Under the pieces are notes generated by a model. It ran no database searches. It worked only from the letters and a program-made list of their open reading frames with translations, and was not told the origin of the DNA. From Streptomyces morookaense (lineage in GTDB: Bacteria > Actinomycetota > Actinomycetes > Streptomycetales > Streptomycetaceae): a DNA stretch of 64,000 bases. The number at the start of each line of letters is the position of its first letter. Within the stretch, counting starts at the first letter, position 1. Positions 23,262 to 31,416 of this stretch are shown in pieces. Made by a program: the position numbers and the translations under genes. The stretch spans positions 49,919-113,918 of the forward strand of contig NZ_JABBXF010000044.1 in assembly GCF_013030945.1 (NCBI RefSeq), written 5' to 3'.

Positions 23262-25688
23262 TTACGATTCCTTGCGCGTCGGAGCGGGGCGCCGGGTCCG
23301 GCCGGTCCGGGCCGGCACCGGCTGCCAGGTGCGCAGGCGCAGGCTGTTGCCGACCACCAGCAGGGAGCTGACCGACATCGCCGCCGCGGCGACCATCGGG
23401 CTCAGCAGTCCGACCGCGGCGAGCGGCACGGTCACGAGGTTGTAGCCGAATGCCCAGGCCAGGTTGGCCCGTACGGTCACCGAGGTGCGGCGGGCCAGGC
23501 GTACGGCGTCGGCCAGGGCGCCCATGTCCTCGCGGACGAGGGTGACGTCGGCGGCGCCGATGGCCGCGTCCGTGCCGCCGCCCATCGCGATGCCGAGGTC
23601 GGCGCCCGCGAGGGCGGCGGTGTCGTTGACGCCGTCGCCGATGACCGCGACCCGGTGGCCCTTCGCGCGCAGCGCGCGCACGAGTTGGGCCTTGTCCTCG
23701 GGGGTCGCCCGCGCGTGGACCTCCGTGATCCCGAGCTCGGCCGCGACGGCGCGGGCCGCGGCCTCGCTGTCGCCGGTGGCCAGGACGGGGCGCAGGCCGA
23801 GTCGCTTGAGGTGGTCGACGGCGCGGTAACTGCCGGCCCGCACGGTGTCGCCGAGGGCGATGACGGCTTCGGCGGTGCCGTTCACTGTGACGGTGACGGC
23901 CGTGTGGCCGTCTTGTCCGGCGGTTCGCAGCGCCGCTGCGAGGGCCTCCGGCAGGGGGCGGTCGGGCTGCCGCCGTCGTGATTCCGCCGGACCCTCGACG
24001 TCGGGGTTGCTCGCCGTTGCGGCGGGAGCATCCTCCGGGGCTCCGCCCCGGGCCCCCTCCCGGGGTTCGGCCGAGGGATTTTCCGGGGCCGCGCCCCGAA
24101 CACCGGTCGCGGCGGCCTCCGGACGTCTCACCTCCACCCGGTGCCCCTCCACCGTCGCGCTGACGCCGACCCCCGGCGTCGCCGTGAACTCCGTTGCCGG
24201 CGGCAGCCCCCCGGCCCCCGCATACGCGTGGATCGCCCGTCCCACCGGGTGTTCCGAGCCCGACTCCGCCGCCGCCGCCAGGCGGACCGCGGCCTCCGTG
24301 CCGAGGCCGCCCGGGCGGGGCGTCACCCTCGTCACCGTCATCGAGCCCGTCGTCAGCGTGCCCGTCTTGTCCAGGACGACCGTGTCCACGCGCCGCAGGC
24401 CCTCCAGTGCCTGCGGGCCGCGGACCAGGATGCCCAGGCCCGCGCCGCGGCCGGTTGCCGCCAGCAGGGCGGTGGGGGTGGCCAGGCCCAGGGCGCACGG
24501 GCAGGCGACCACCAGGACCGCGACCGCCGCGGTGACCGCCGCCTGCGGGGACGCGCCCGCGCCGAGCCAGAAGCCGAGGACGGTGACGGCGACGGCGAGG
24601 ACCGCGGGGACGAAGACACCCGCCACCGCGTCCGCCAGCCGCTGCACCTTCGCCTTGCCGGCCTGCGCCTCCTCCACCAGCCGCGCGATCCGGGCCAGTT
24701 GGGTGTCCGCACCGACCGCTTCCGCCCGTACCTCCAGCAGCCCGCCGGAGTTGACCGCACCGCCCACCACGGATGCGCCCGGGCCGGCCTCCACCGGCGC
24801 GCTCTCGCCCGTGACCAGGGACAGGTCCAGCGCCGAACTGCCCGCGACGACCGTGCCGTCGGTCGCCACGCGCTCCCCGGGCCGTACGACGAAGCAGTCG
24901 CCGACCCGCAACTCCGCGATCGGCACGCGGCGTTCGGTGCCGTCCGCCGCCCGGACGGTCACGTCCTTGGCGGCGAGGGAGGCGAGTGCCCGCAGCGCCG
25001 AGCCCGTGCCGTGGCGGGCCCGGGACTCCAGCAGCCGACCGGTCAGGACGAACAGCGGGACGCCGACCACCGCCTCCAGGTACACGTCCGCCGTGCCGCC
25101 CGACATCGAGGGCACCAGCGTGAACGGCATCCGCATGTCCGGGTCCCCGGCGCCGCCGAGGAACAGCGCGTACGCCGACCAGGAGTACGAGGCCAGGACG
25201 CCCAGCGAGACCAGCGTGTCCATCGTGGCGGCCGAGTGCCGCAGCCCGCGCAGCGCGCGCTCGTGGAACGGCCAGGCGCCCCACGCCGCGACCGGTGTCG
25301 CCAGTACGAAGCACAGCCACTGCCAGTTGCGGAACTGCAGCGCCGGAACCATGGACAGCACCAGCACCGGTACGGACAGCAGGGCCGTGATCAGCAGTCG
25401 GGTGAGGGCCGAGGTGTCGGACCTCTCGTCGTCGGGTGCGGCGGTTCGCTCCGGTTCGGGCAGCGCGGCCGTGAAGCCCGCCCCCTCCACCACGGCCATC
25501 AGCTCGGCCGGCGTCACGGCCGCCGGGTGGCTGACACGGGCGCGGCCGGTCGCCAGGTTGACGGTGGCGGTCACGCCGTCCAGGCGGCCCAGCTTCTTCT
25601 CGACGCGGGCCACGCACGCGGCGCAGGTCATGCCGCCGACGATCAGCTCGGTCTCGGCGGCCGGAGGTGTTGTCGCGGTGCTGCTCAT
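23262..25688 (-). CDS. copA: Copper-translocating P1B-type ATPase
   Basis: 808 residues. ATG 25688 overlaps the upstream stop (TGATG). Order: heavy-metal domain GGMTCAAC (Cys22/Cys25), membrane bundle, TGE loop (LVTGESAPVEAG), the intramembrane CPC in VACPCALGLATP (about 397), phosphorylation site DKTGTLT (about 438), HP motif in SEHPVG, and hinge GDGVND (about 681). CPC with an N-terminal CxxC domain indicates Cu(I) export. Odd feature: the nucleotide-binding domain carries about 60 extra low-complexity residues (about 518-578, GAAPENPSAEPREGARGG-type) that correspond to a palindromic intergenic repeat inserted in frame. Probably one operon with the 69-aa peptide and the PCu(A)C gene. Confidence 0.92.
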   Translation of the reverse strand: MSSTATTPPAAETELIVGGMTCAACVARVEKKLGRLDGVTATVNLATGRARVSHPAAVTPAELMAVVEGAGFTAALPEPERTAAPDDERSDTSALTRLLITALLSVPVLVLSMVPALQFRNWQWLCFVLATPVAAWGAWPFHERALRGLRHSAATMDTLVSLGVLASYSWSAYALFLGGAGDPDMRMPFTLVPSMSGGTADVYLEAVVGVPLFVLTGRLLESRARHGTGSALRALASLAAKDVTVRAADGTERRVPIAELRVGDCFVVRPGERVATDGTVVAGSSALDLSLVTGESAPVEAGPGASVVGGAVNSGGLLEVRAEAVGADTQLARIARLVEEAQAGKAKVQRLADAVAGVFVPAVLAVAVTVLGFWLGAGASPQAAVTAAVAVLVVACPCALGLATPTALLAATGRGAGLGILVRGPQALEGLRRVDTVVLDKTGTLTTGSMTVTRVTPRPGGLGTEAAVRLAAAAESGSEHPVGRAIHAYAGAGGLPPATEFTATPGVGVSATVEGHRVEVRRPEAAATGVRGAAPENPSAEPREGARGGAPEDAPAATASNPDVEGPAESRRRQPDRPLPEALAAALRTAGQDGHTAVTVTVNGTAEAVIALGDTVRAGSYRAVDHLKRLGLRPVLATGDSEAAARAVAAELGITEVHARATPEDKAQLVRALRAKGHRVAVIGDGVNDTAALAGADLGIAMGGGTDAAIGAADVTLVREDMGALADAVRLARRTSVTVRANLAWAFGYNLVTVPLAAVGLLSPMVAAAAMSVSSLLVVGNSLRLRTWQPVPARTGRTRRPAPTRKES
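24030..24110. repeat. Palindromic repeat cores inside copA
   Basis: CCGGGGCTCCGCCCCGG at about 24036-24052 and a second CCGGGGC..GCCCCG palindrome near 24083-24098, the same core as in the intergenic elements at 39387, 61881 and 63781. They encode the extra Gly/Pro/Glu-rich linker of the ATPase N-domain. Confidence 0.7.
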
Positions 25689-25897
25689 CAGTGGCCCATC
25701 CCCGGCATGCCGTCCATGCCGCCTCCGGTTCCGCCGCCGCCGGAACCGGAGCCCGTCCCGCCGCCGGTGCGGTGCATGCCGGGGGAGACGGGACCGGCCA
25801 TGGAGCCGACGGCGTACGCGACGCCGAAGAGCGCGGTCAGGAGCAGGGCGAAGCCGATCAGTGTCGCGTACGGACTGAGGGGGTGACGTGCGGTCAT
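25688..25897 (-). CDS. Small membrane peptide with Met/His/Gly tail
   Basis: 69 residues: one transmembrane helix (LIGFALLLTALFGVAYAVG) and an extracytoplasmic Gly-rich tail ending GGMDGMPGMGH, with Met and His spaced for copper binding. It overlaps copA by one base (TGATG), so translation is coupled. It probably assists CopA or buffers exported copper; no defined family known to me. Confidence 0.75.
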   Translation of the reverse strand: MTARHPLSPYATLIGFALLLTALFGVAYAVGSMAGPVSPGMHRTGGGTGSGSGGGGTGGGMDGMPGMGH

Positions 25898-26116
25898 CGG
25901 GGCATCGTGGCACGGCCCGGCGGGCGATCCGTGCCTTGTGCCCGTTGCGCGGCACGTGAGGATTGTCCCTTTCGCGGCCGGGAACCAGTGGCCGCGTCCG
26001 GCCGACTACCTGGAGATCGAGGGGCGTTCCGGAACCGTCCCGCAAACCTCCGGGAACTCGAACCCGTGTCCGTACGACTTCTCAGGGGTCCACGACTTCC
26101 CGAGGAGACTTCCGCC

Positions 26117-27391
26117 GTGCCGCCGTCCGAACCCGTGCAACCCGTGCACCTCTCCGGTTCCGCGTACAAGCGCGATCCCTACCCGCTGTACGCGCGGCTG
26201 CGCGAGGAGGGGCCGATCCACCGGGTGCTCTTCCCCAGCGGCGTCACCGCCTGGCTGGTCACCGGCCACGCCGCGGCCCAGAGCACCCTCGCCGACCCCC
26301 GGCTCGGCAAGAACCACGCGCGCGGCAACGACCGGTGGCGCGCCCGCGCCTCGATCATGCCCGAGCCGCAGCACTCCCGGCTCCAGGTGCACCTCCTGCA
26401 CCAGGACCCGCCCAAGCACACCGCCATGCGCCGGCTGATCACCGACGCCTTCGCGCCGCGCCGTGTCGAGGAACTCCGGCCGCGCTTCCAGGAGATGGCG
26501 GACGCACTCGTCGACGGAATGCCGGCCGGTGCCGACACCGACGCCGTCGACCTGGTGCAGTGTTTCGCCGCCCGGTTCCCCTTCCAGGTGCTCGCCGAGG
26601 TCATCGGGCTGCCGCCGCACCTCGCCGCCCGCTTCCGCCGCGAATGGGGCGGGGTCGTCGCGCCCGTCGGTCCCGACGACCCCCGGCGGCCCGCCTACGA
26701 GGAACTGCTGCGCGGGCTCGAGGGCTACATCGCCGACGTGGTGGCCGACCGGCGCGAACACCCCGGCGACGGCCTGCTCGGCCGGCTGGTCGCCGCGCGC
26801 GATGCCGGCGAACTGTCGCAGGAGGAGCTGGACTCCATGATCTTCCAGCTGCTGGTGGCCGGGCAGGAGCCTGTCACCAACCAGATCACCACCGCGCTGG
26901 TGTCGCTGTTCCGGCACCCGGAGGCGATGGAGCGGCTGCGCTCCGAGCCGGGGCTGATGCCGGCCGCCGTCGAGGAACTGATGCGTCTGGACAGCGCGTT
27001 CGAGCTCACCACCTGGCGCTTCCTCGCCGAGGACGCCGAGCTGCACGGCACGCGGGTGCCCGCCGGGGACTCCGTGATCGTCTCCCTCTGCGCCGCCAAC
27101 CGCGACCCCGGGCGCTTCCCCGACCCCGACACACTCGACCTCGACCGGCAGCAGGGACCGCACCTCGGCTTCGGGCACGGCATCCACTTCTGCCCCGGCG
27201 CGGCCCTCGCCCGTATCGAACTCCAGGTCGCCATCGGCACGTTGATCCGGCGGCTGCCGGGGCTGCGGCTCGCGGTGCCGGAGGAGGAACTGCCGTGGAT
27301 CCCGGCCGTCCTCGGCCGCGGCACCTCCGAGCTGCCCGTGACCTTCGGGACCGTCGACCGGGGCGTGTGCCCCCGCAACAAGCGCGGGTGA
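26117..27391 (+). CDS. Cytochrome P450 paired with isonitrile synthase
   Basis: 424 residues from GTG 26117, with GAGGAGA upstream. Heme loop LGFGHGIHFCPG (Cys359) and K-helix EELMR are normal. The I-helix reads VAGQEPVTN: the acid is present (Glu251) but the adjacent conserved Thr is replaced by Pro252. That alters the proton relay and often goes with unusual chemistry or substrate-assisted oxygen activation. The next gene, an isonitrile synthase, starts 5 bp after its stop, so the two act together; the P450 probably oxidises the isonitrile product. Its promoter region is shared with the divergent copper operon (219-bp gap). Confidence 0.9.
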   Translation: MPPSEPVQPVHLSGSAYKRDPYPLYARLREEGPIHRVLFPSGVTAWLVTGHAAAQSTLADPRLGKNHARGNDRWRARASIMPEPQHSRLQVHLLHQDPPKHTAMRRLITDAFAPRRVEELRPRFQEMADALVDGMPAGADTDAVDLVQCFAARFPFQVLAEVIGLPPHLAARFRREWGGVVAPVGPDDPRRPAYEELLRGLEGYIADVVADRREHPGDGLLGRLVAARDAGELSQEELDSMIFQLLVAGQEPVTNQITTALVSLFRHPEAMERLRSEPGLMPAAVEELMRLDSAFELTTWRFLAEDAELHGTRVPAGDSVIVSLCAANRDPGRFPDPDTLDLDRQQGPHLGFGHGIHFCPGAALARIELQVAIGTLIRRLPGLRLAVPEEELPWIPAVLGRGTSELPVTFGTVDRGVCPRNKRG

Positions 27392-27395
27392 TGCG

Positions 27396-28319
27396 GTGAT
27401 CACGCAAACGGCCTCCGTCGAGGCCACGATTCTCGGCCTGCTCCTCCCGTACCACCGGACCACCACCGGCCCGGCGCCGTCCTCCGATCCACGGAACCAC
27501 CCGGAACAGCTGCGCCAGATACGCCAGTTCACCGAGCGCGACGAACCCGTCCTGTTCACGCTCCCCGGGTTCCCGTGCAAGTCCCCCAACCCCGAGAAGG
27601 TCCTCGGCCACCTGCCCGACGAGGGCGAGCGGCTCTCGCTCACCTTCCTGGACGGGCTCTGCGCGCGCATCGGCGCGATCTACGCGCCCGGGGCGCGGAT
27701 GGTCATCTGCTCGGACGGGCACATCTTCGCGGACCAGATCAAGGTGTCCGACGCGGACATCGACGCGTACGGGGACGAACTGCGCGCCCTGATCCGGAGG
27801 GAAGGGCTGCGGCACCTGGAGACCTTCGACCTCCGGCAGGTCCACGGCGACCTGCCGCACGCGGAGAAGCGGCGGCTGGTGACCGAGGCGTACGCGCCCT
27901 CGCCGGCCGCGCTGCGGGCGCAGACGCGGACGGACGAGGAGACCGCGCGGTTGTACCGCGGCATCACACGGTTCCTGGTGGAGGACACGCCTGCGGGGTA
28001 CGCGGGCAGCCGGTCGGCGCTGCAACGGGAGTGCAGGGAGCGGGCGTACGAAGTGATCGCCCGGAGCCGGGCGTGGGGCGACCTGATCGCCGACCACTTT
28101 CCGCGGTCGGTGCGCCTGTCGATCCATCCGCAGCCGGCGGGGTCGGGGAAGTTCGGGATCCGGTTGCTCGACTCCGTCGATGTGTGGGCCACGCCGTGGC
28201 ATTCGGTGGTGGTCCGGGGGACCGGTCCGGGGGCCCGGCTCATGCGGCGGGTGGAGGCCGAGACGGTTGGGCGGTTGGTGTGGCGGGAGGGGCGGCCGAG
28301 TCACTACGTGGCGGTGTAG
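27396..28319 (+). CDS. L-amino-acid isonitrile (isocyanide) synthase, PvcA/DIT1 family
   Basis: 307 residues from GTG 27396, translationally coupled to the P450. The family pattern is clear: FTLPGFPCKSPNPEKVLGHL near the start, ARMVICSDGHIFADQIKVSD (the SDG motif) in the middle, and the C-terminal SVRLSIHPQPAGSGKFGIRL segment. PvcA/IsnA enzymes convert the amino group of L-Tyr or L-Trp to an isonitrile with ribulose-5-phosphate as carbon donor. Usual partners are an Fe/2OG oxygenase (PvcB) or, in fungi, a P450 (DIT2); here only a P450 is present. No NRPS or carrier protein is nearby. Substrate (Tyr or Trp) is not decidable here. Confidence 0.88.
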   Translation: MITQTASVEATILGLLLPYHRTTTGPAPSSDPRNHPEQLRQIRQFTERDEPVLFTLPGFPCKSPNPEKVLGHLPDEGERLSLTFLDGLCARIGAIYAPGARMVICSDGHIFADQIKVSDADIDAYGDELRALIRREGLRHLETFDLRQVHGDLPHAEKRRLVTEAYAPSPAALRAQTRTDEETARLYRGITRFLVEDTPAGYAGSRSALQRECRERAYEVIARSRAWGDLIADHFPRSVRLSIHPQPAGSGKFGIRLLDSVDVWATPWHSVVVRGTGPGARLMRRVEAETVGRLVWREGRPSHYVAV

Positions 28320-28328
28320 GGGAGCCCC

Positions 28329-29117
28329 CTACACCGCTGCCGCCTCCACCGCCCCCCGATGGTCGAACGCGATCAACGGATCGCCCGTCAGCGGATGTTC
28401 CACCACTGCCGCCCGCACCCCGAACACCTCCGCCAGGAGTTCCGGGGTCAGGACCTCCCGTGGTGCCCCCGATGCCACCACCGCACCCCTGTGCAGCACA
28501 TGCAGCCGGTCGCAGACCGACGCCGCCGCGTTGAGGTCGTGCAGGGCGAGCAGTGTCGTGCGGCGCTGGTCGCGCAGCAGGGTCAGGAGCTCCACCTGGT
28601 GGCGCACGTCCAGGTGGTTCGTCGGCTCGTCGAGGACCAGGACCTGCGGGTCCTGGGCCAGGGCCCTGGCCAGCAGGACGCGTTGGCGTTCGCCGCCCGA
28701 CAGGGCCGAGAAGCGGCGGCGGCCGGCGCCGCTCATGCCGACGCGGGACAGGGCCGCCGCCACCGTGTCGGTGTCCGTGCGGTCCTCGCCGGAGAAGGCG
28801 CGCTTGTAGGGGGTGCGGCCCATGGCCACGACCTCGTGGACGGACAGTTCGAAGTCCGTCCCGCGTTCCTGCGGCAGCGCCGCCACCCGGCGGGCGGACT
28901 CGACGGCCGTCAGGGTGCGTACGTCCGTGCCGCCCACCAGCACCCGGCCGGCCTGCGGGCGCAGATGGCGGTAGACGGTGCGCAGCACCGTCGACTTGCC
29001 GCTGCCGTTGGGGCCGATGAGGCCGGCGATCTCGCCCTCCTCGGCGACGATGTGCACTCCGGAGACCACCGTCCGCCCGGACAGGGCCACTTCCAGGTCC
29101 TCCACCGAGATCCTCAT
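28329..29117 (-). CDS. ABC transporter ATP-binding protein of FecE/FhuC type
   Basis: 262 residues from ATG 29117. Walker A GPNGSGKST, signature LSGGERQR, Walker B VLVLDEPTNHLD and switch His in LALHDLNAA are all intact. Similarity is to the importer class serving siderophores, heme or cobalamin. It begins 5 bp after the permease and forms an operon with it and the binding protein. It ends 10 bp from the convergent isonitrile synthase. Confidence 0.93.
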   Translation of the reverse strand: MRISVEDLEVALSGRTVVSGVHIVAEEGEIAGLIGPNGSGKSTVLRTVYRHLRPQAGRVLVGGTDVRTLTAVESARRVAALPQERGTDFELSVHEVVAMGRTPYKRAFSGEDRTDTDTVAAALSRVGMSGAGRRRFSALSGGERQRVLLARALAQDPQVLVLDEPTNHLDVRHQVELLTLLRDQRRTTLLALHDLNAAASVCDRLHVLHRGAVVASGAPREVLTPELLAEVFGVRAAVVEHPLTGDPLIAFDHRGAVEAAAV

Positions 29118-29122
29118 ACGGA

Positions 29123-30190
29123 TCAGCCCCGTTCCAGGCGTCGGTCCAGCAGATACAGCAGTGTCGGCGCCCCGATCAGCGCGGTGACCACGCCCACCGG
29201 CAGCTCCTGGTCGGGCAGGGCGGTCCGGGCGATGAGGTCGACGACCGTCAGCAGGACGGCGCCGAAGAGGGCCGAGACCGGGAGCAGCCGGCGGTGGTCG
29301 CCGCCGACCACCATCCGGCAGGCGTGCGGGACCATCAGGCCCACGAAGCCGATCGCCCCGGAGACGGACACCAGCACGCCCGTCAGCATGCTGGTGACGA
29401 CGAAGAGTTCGCGCCGCAGCCGGGTGACGTCCACGCCGAGGCTGGCCGCCGTCTCGTCGCCCATCAGCAGGGCGTTGAGGGCGCGGGCGCGGGCCAGCAG
29501 GGCGGCAAGTCCCAGCAGGACGGCCGCCGTCGGGGCGGCGAGCGTCGTCCACTGGGCCCCGCCGAGGGAGCCCATCAGCCAGAACAGCACGCCGTGCGTC
29601 TGCTGTTCGTCGCCGGACCGGAGCACCAGATAGTGGGTGAAGCCGGACAGGAACTGGCCGATCCCCACCCCCGCGAGCACCAGTCGAAGCGGCCGGAAGC
29701 CTCCCCCGCGTCGGGCGAACGCCCACACCAGCGCGAAGGAGGCGAGCGCCCCGGCGAACGCGGCCGAGGACAGGCCCAGTCCGAGCGCGCCGCCCGCGCC
29801 CGCCCCCAGCACGATCGCCGAGACGGCGCCCAGCGATGCGCCGCTGGAGATGCCCAACAGGTACGGGTCCGCGAGCGGGTTGCGGACCAGGGCCTGGACG
29901 GCCGTGCCGACCAGGCCGAGGCCCGCGCCCACCACGGCCGCCAGCAGGGCCCGCGGCACCCGCAGCCGCCACACGATGAGGTCCTGCGTGCCCGGCGCCG
30001 GGGCCTGCCCGGTGAGGCCGCGTTCCACCGCCGACCACACCTCGCCGAGCGGCACCCGGGTCGAGCCCAGGCACACCGAGGCGGTCAGCGCCACCAGCAG
30101 GACGGCGCCCAGCGCGATGCCGGCCCGGCCGGCCCGTACCCCCGCACCCCGCTCGCGCCGCTCCACGGCGGCCGGGGCCACGGCCGTCAC
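29123..30190 (-). CDS. FecCD-family permease of the metal-chelate importer
   Basis: 355 residues, about ten membrane helices. Characteristic segments: RVPRALLAAVVGAGLGLVGTAV, VQALVRNPLADPYLLGISSGAS (the FecCD signature), and GFVGLMVPHACRMVVGGDHR near the C-terminus. A single permease probably forms a homodimer. GTG 30190 directly abuts the binding-protein stop codon. It transports the chelate delivered by the lipoprotein at 30191-31258. Confidence 0.93.
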   Translation of the reverse strand: MTAVAPAAVERRERGAGVRAGRAGIALGAVLLVALTASVCLGSTRVPLGEVWSAVERGLTGQAPAPGTQDLIVWRLRVPRALLAAVVGAGLGLVGTAVQALVRNPLADPYLLGISSGASLGAVSAIVLGAGAGGALGLGLSSAAFAGALASFALVWAFARRGGGFRPLRLVLAGVGIGQFLSGFTHYLVLRSGDEQQTHGVLFWLMGSLGGAQWTTLAAPTAAVLLGLAALLARARALNALLMGDETAASLGVDVTRLRRELFVVTSMLTGVLVSVSGAIGFVGLMVPHACRMVVGGDHRRLLPVSALFGAVLLTVVDLIARTALPDQELPVGVVTALIGAPTLLYLLDRRLERG

Positions 30191-31258
30191 CTACTTGACC
30201 TTTTCCGGGTACAGGGTGTGCGCGATCTCCTGGACGGTGTCCGCGCTGCGCACCCCGCCGATCGTGGTGCGCTCGGACGCGATGCGCAGGAAGTGCCCCT
30301 CCTGCACGGCCTTGAGGTCCTTGGTGGCGGGGAAGGTCTTCAGGAACTCGGCGGCCTCGTCGAAGGCCTTGCGGTTGGCCTCCTCGCTGCCGCGGTTGCG
30401 CACGGCGAGCTGGATCCAGTCGGGATTCTTGGCCACGACGTCCTCCCAGCCGACGGGCTGGAAGTCGCCGTCGCAGCCGTCGAAGACGTTGCGGGCGCCG
30501 GCCTGGCTGATCACGGCGTTGGCGACCTGCCGGTTGCAGACGGCCATGGGCTGCTTGGTGCCGGCGTCGTAGTCGAAGAGGAAGTACGTCGGCCGCTTGT
30601 CCTGCGGCACGTCCTTGAGCGCGTCCTGCACCGCACCCGTCTTCTTCCGCATGGACGCGACGAGTTCGGCGGCGCGCGCCGAGGTGCCGGTGACCTTGCC
30701 GAGCTCCTCGATGTCCGCCTCGACCCCCGACAGGTCGGTGCGCGGGGACTTGCTCATGGCCGCGCACGCCGAGGACTTCAGGAAGACGTGCTTGATGCCC
30801 GCGGCCCTGAACTCGTCGGCCGTGGGGGCGTCGCCCGTCTTCCCCATGTTCTTCATGGAGGAGAAGGAGTCGAGGTAGAGGTCCGCGCCCGAACCCAGCA
30901 GCTTCTCCTTGGGTATGACCGTCCTGCCGAGCACCGGCACCTTCGCCGCCTGCTCCGCGTACTGCTGCGGCATGGCGCCGTTGCCGGGCGGGAAGCCCGT
31001 GCCGACGGCCTTGTCGCCGGCGCCCAGCCACATCAGCAGCTCCAGGCCGGAGGCGTTGCTGGTGACGATGCGCTTCGGCGCCGCGTCGAAGGTGGTCTTC
31101 GCGCCCATGCAGTCGGTCACGGCGACGGGGAAGCCGGCTGCCGCGGCGGACGCGCCCGCGTCGTCCTTCTTCTCCGACGTGCCGCCGCCACCGCCGCCGC
31201 ACGCCGTCGCCGACAGGGCCACTGCGGCCAGCACACCGCTCCACGCACGAGCGCGCAT
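30191..31258 (-). CDS. Lipoprotein substrate-binding protein of the importer
   Basis: 355 residues, ATG 31258 with GGAG. Lipobox ALSATAC (Cys20), then a Gly-rich linker. The mature part follows the FepB/BtuF class III fold: RIVTSNASGLELLMWLGAGDKAVG, a long backbone helix, and a C-terminal lobe (YFLFDYDAGTKQPMAVCNRQ, VGWEDVVAKNPDWIQLA). Unusually for this class it contains several Cys and Met residues (TDCMGAK, SSMKNMGK, SSACAAMSK, FDGCDGD), which could pair as disulfides or bind a soft metal. No Fur/DmdR or cobalamin riboswitch element was recognised upstream. Confidence 0.9.
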   Translation of the reverse strand: MRARAWSGVLAAVALSATACGGGGGGTSEKKDDAGASAAAAGFPVAVTDCMGAKTTFDAAPKRIVTSNASGLELLMWLGAGDKAVGTGFPPGNGAMPQQYAEQAAKVPVLGRTVIPKEKLLGSGADLYLDSFSSMKNMGKTGDAPTADEFRAAGIKHVFLKSSACAAMSKSPRTDLSGVEADIEELGKVTGTSARAAELVASMRKKTGAVQDALKDVPQDKRPTYFLFDYDAGTKQPMAVCNRQVANAVISQAGARNVFDGCDGDFQPVGWEDVVAKNPDWIQLAVRNRGSEEANRKAFDEAAEFLKTFPATKDLKAVQEGHFLRIASERTTIGGVRSADTVQEIAHTLYPEKVK

Positions 31259-31416
31259 CAGAAAACTCTCCAGGGTTCGACAAGTCCGACGTACACACGG
31301 ACCCGCCGGAGCGGGCCCGGATCAGGTAGTCGGACGGAATGCGCGGCCGGTTCCCGGCCTCATGAAGAAGTGCGGCATACCCTGCACATGCGAACCCGGC
31401 GAAGGAGACGAACGGC

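Noticed and set aside
31259..31416. Possible cobalamin riboswitch before the importer
   Set aside because: The conserved GCCACTG-type B12 box and matching stems were not found in the 158-bp gap, nor was an iron (DmdR) box.
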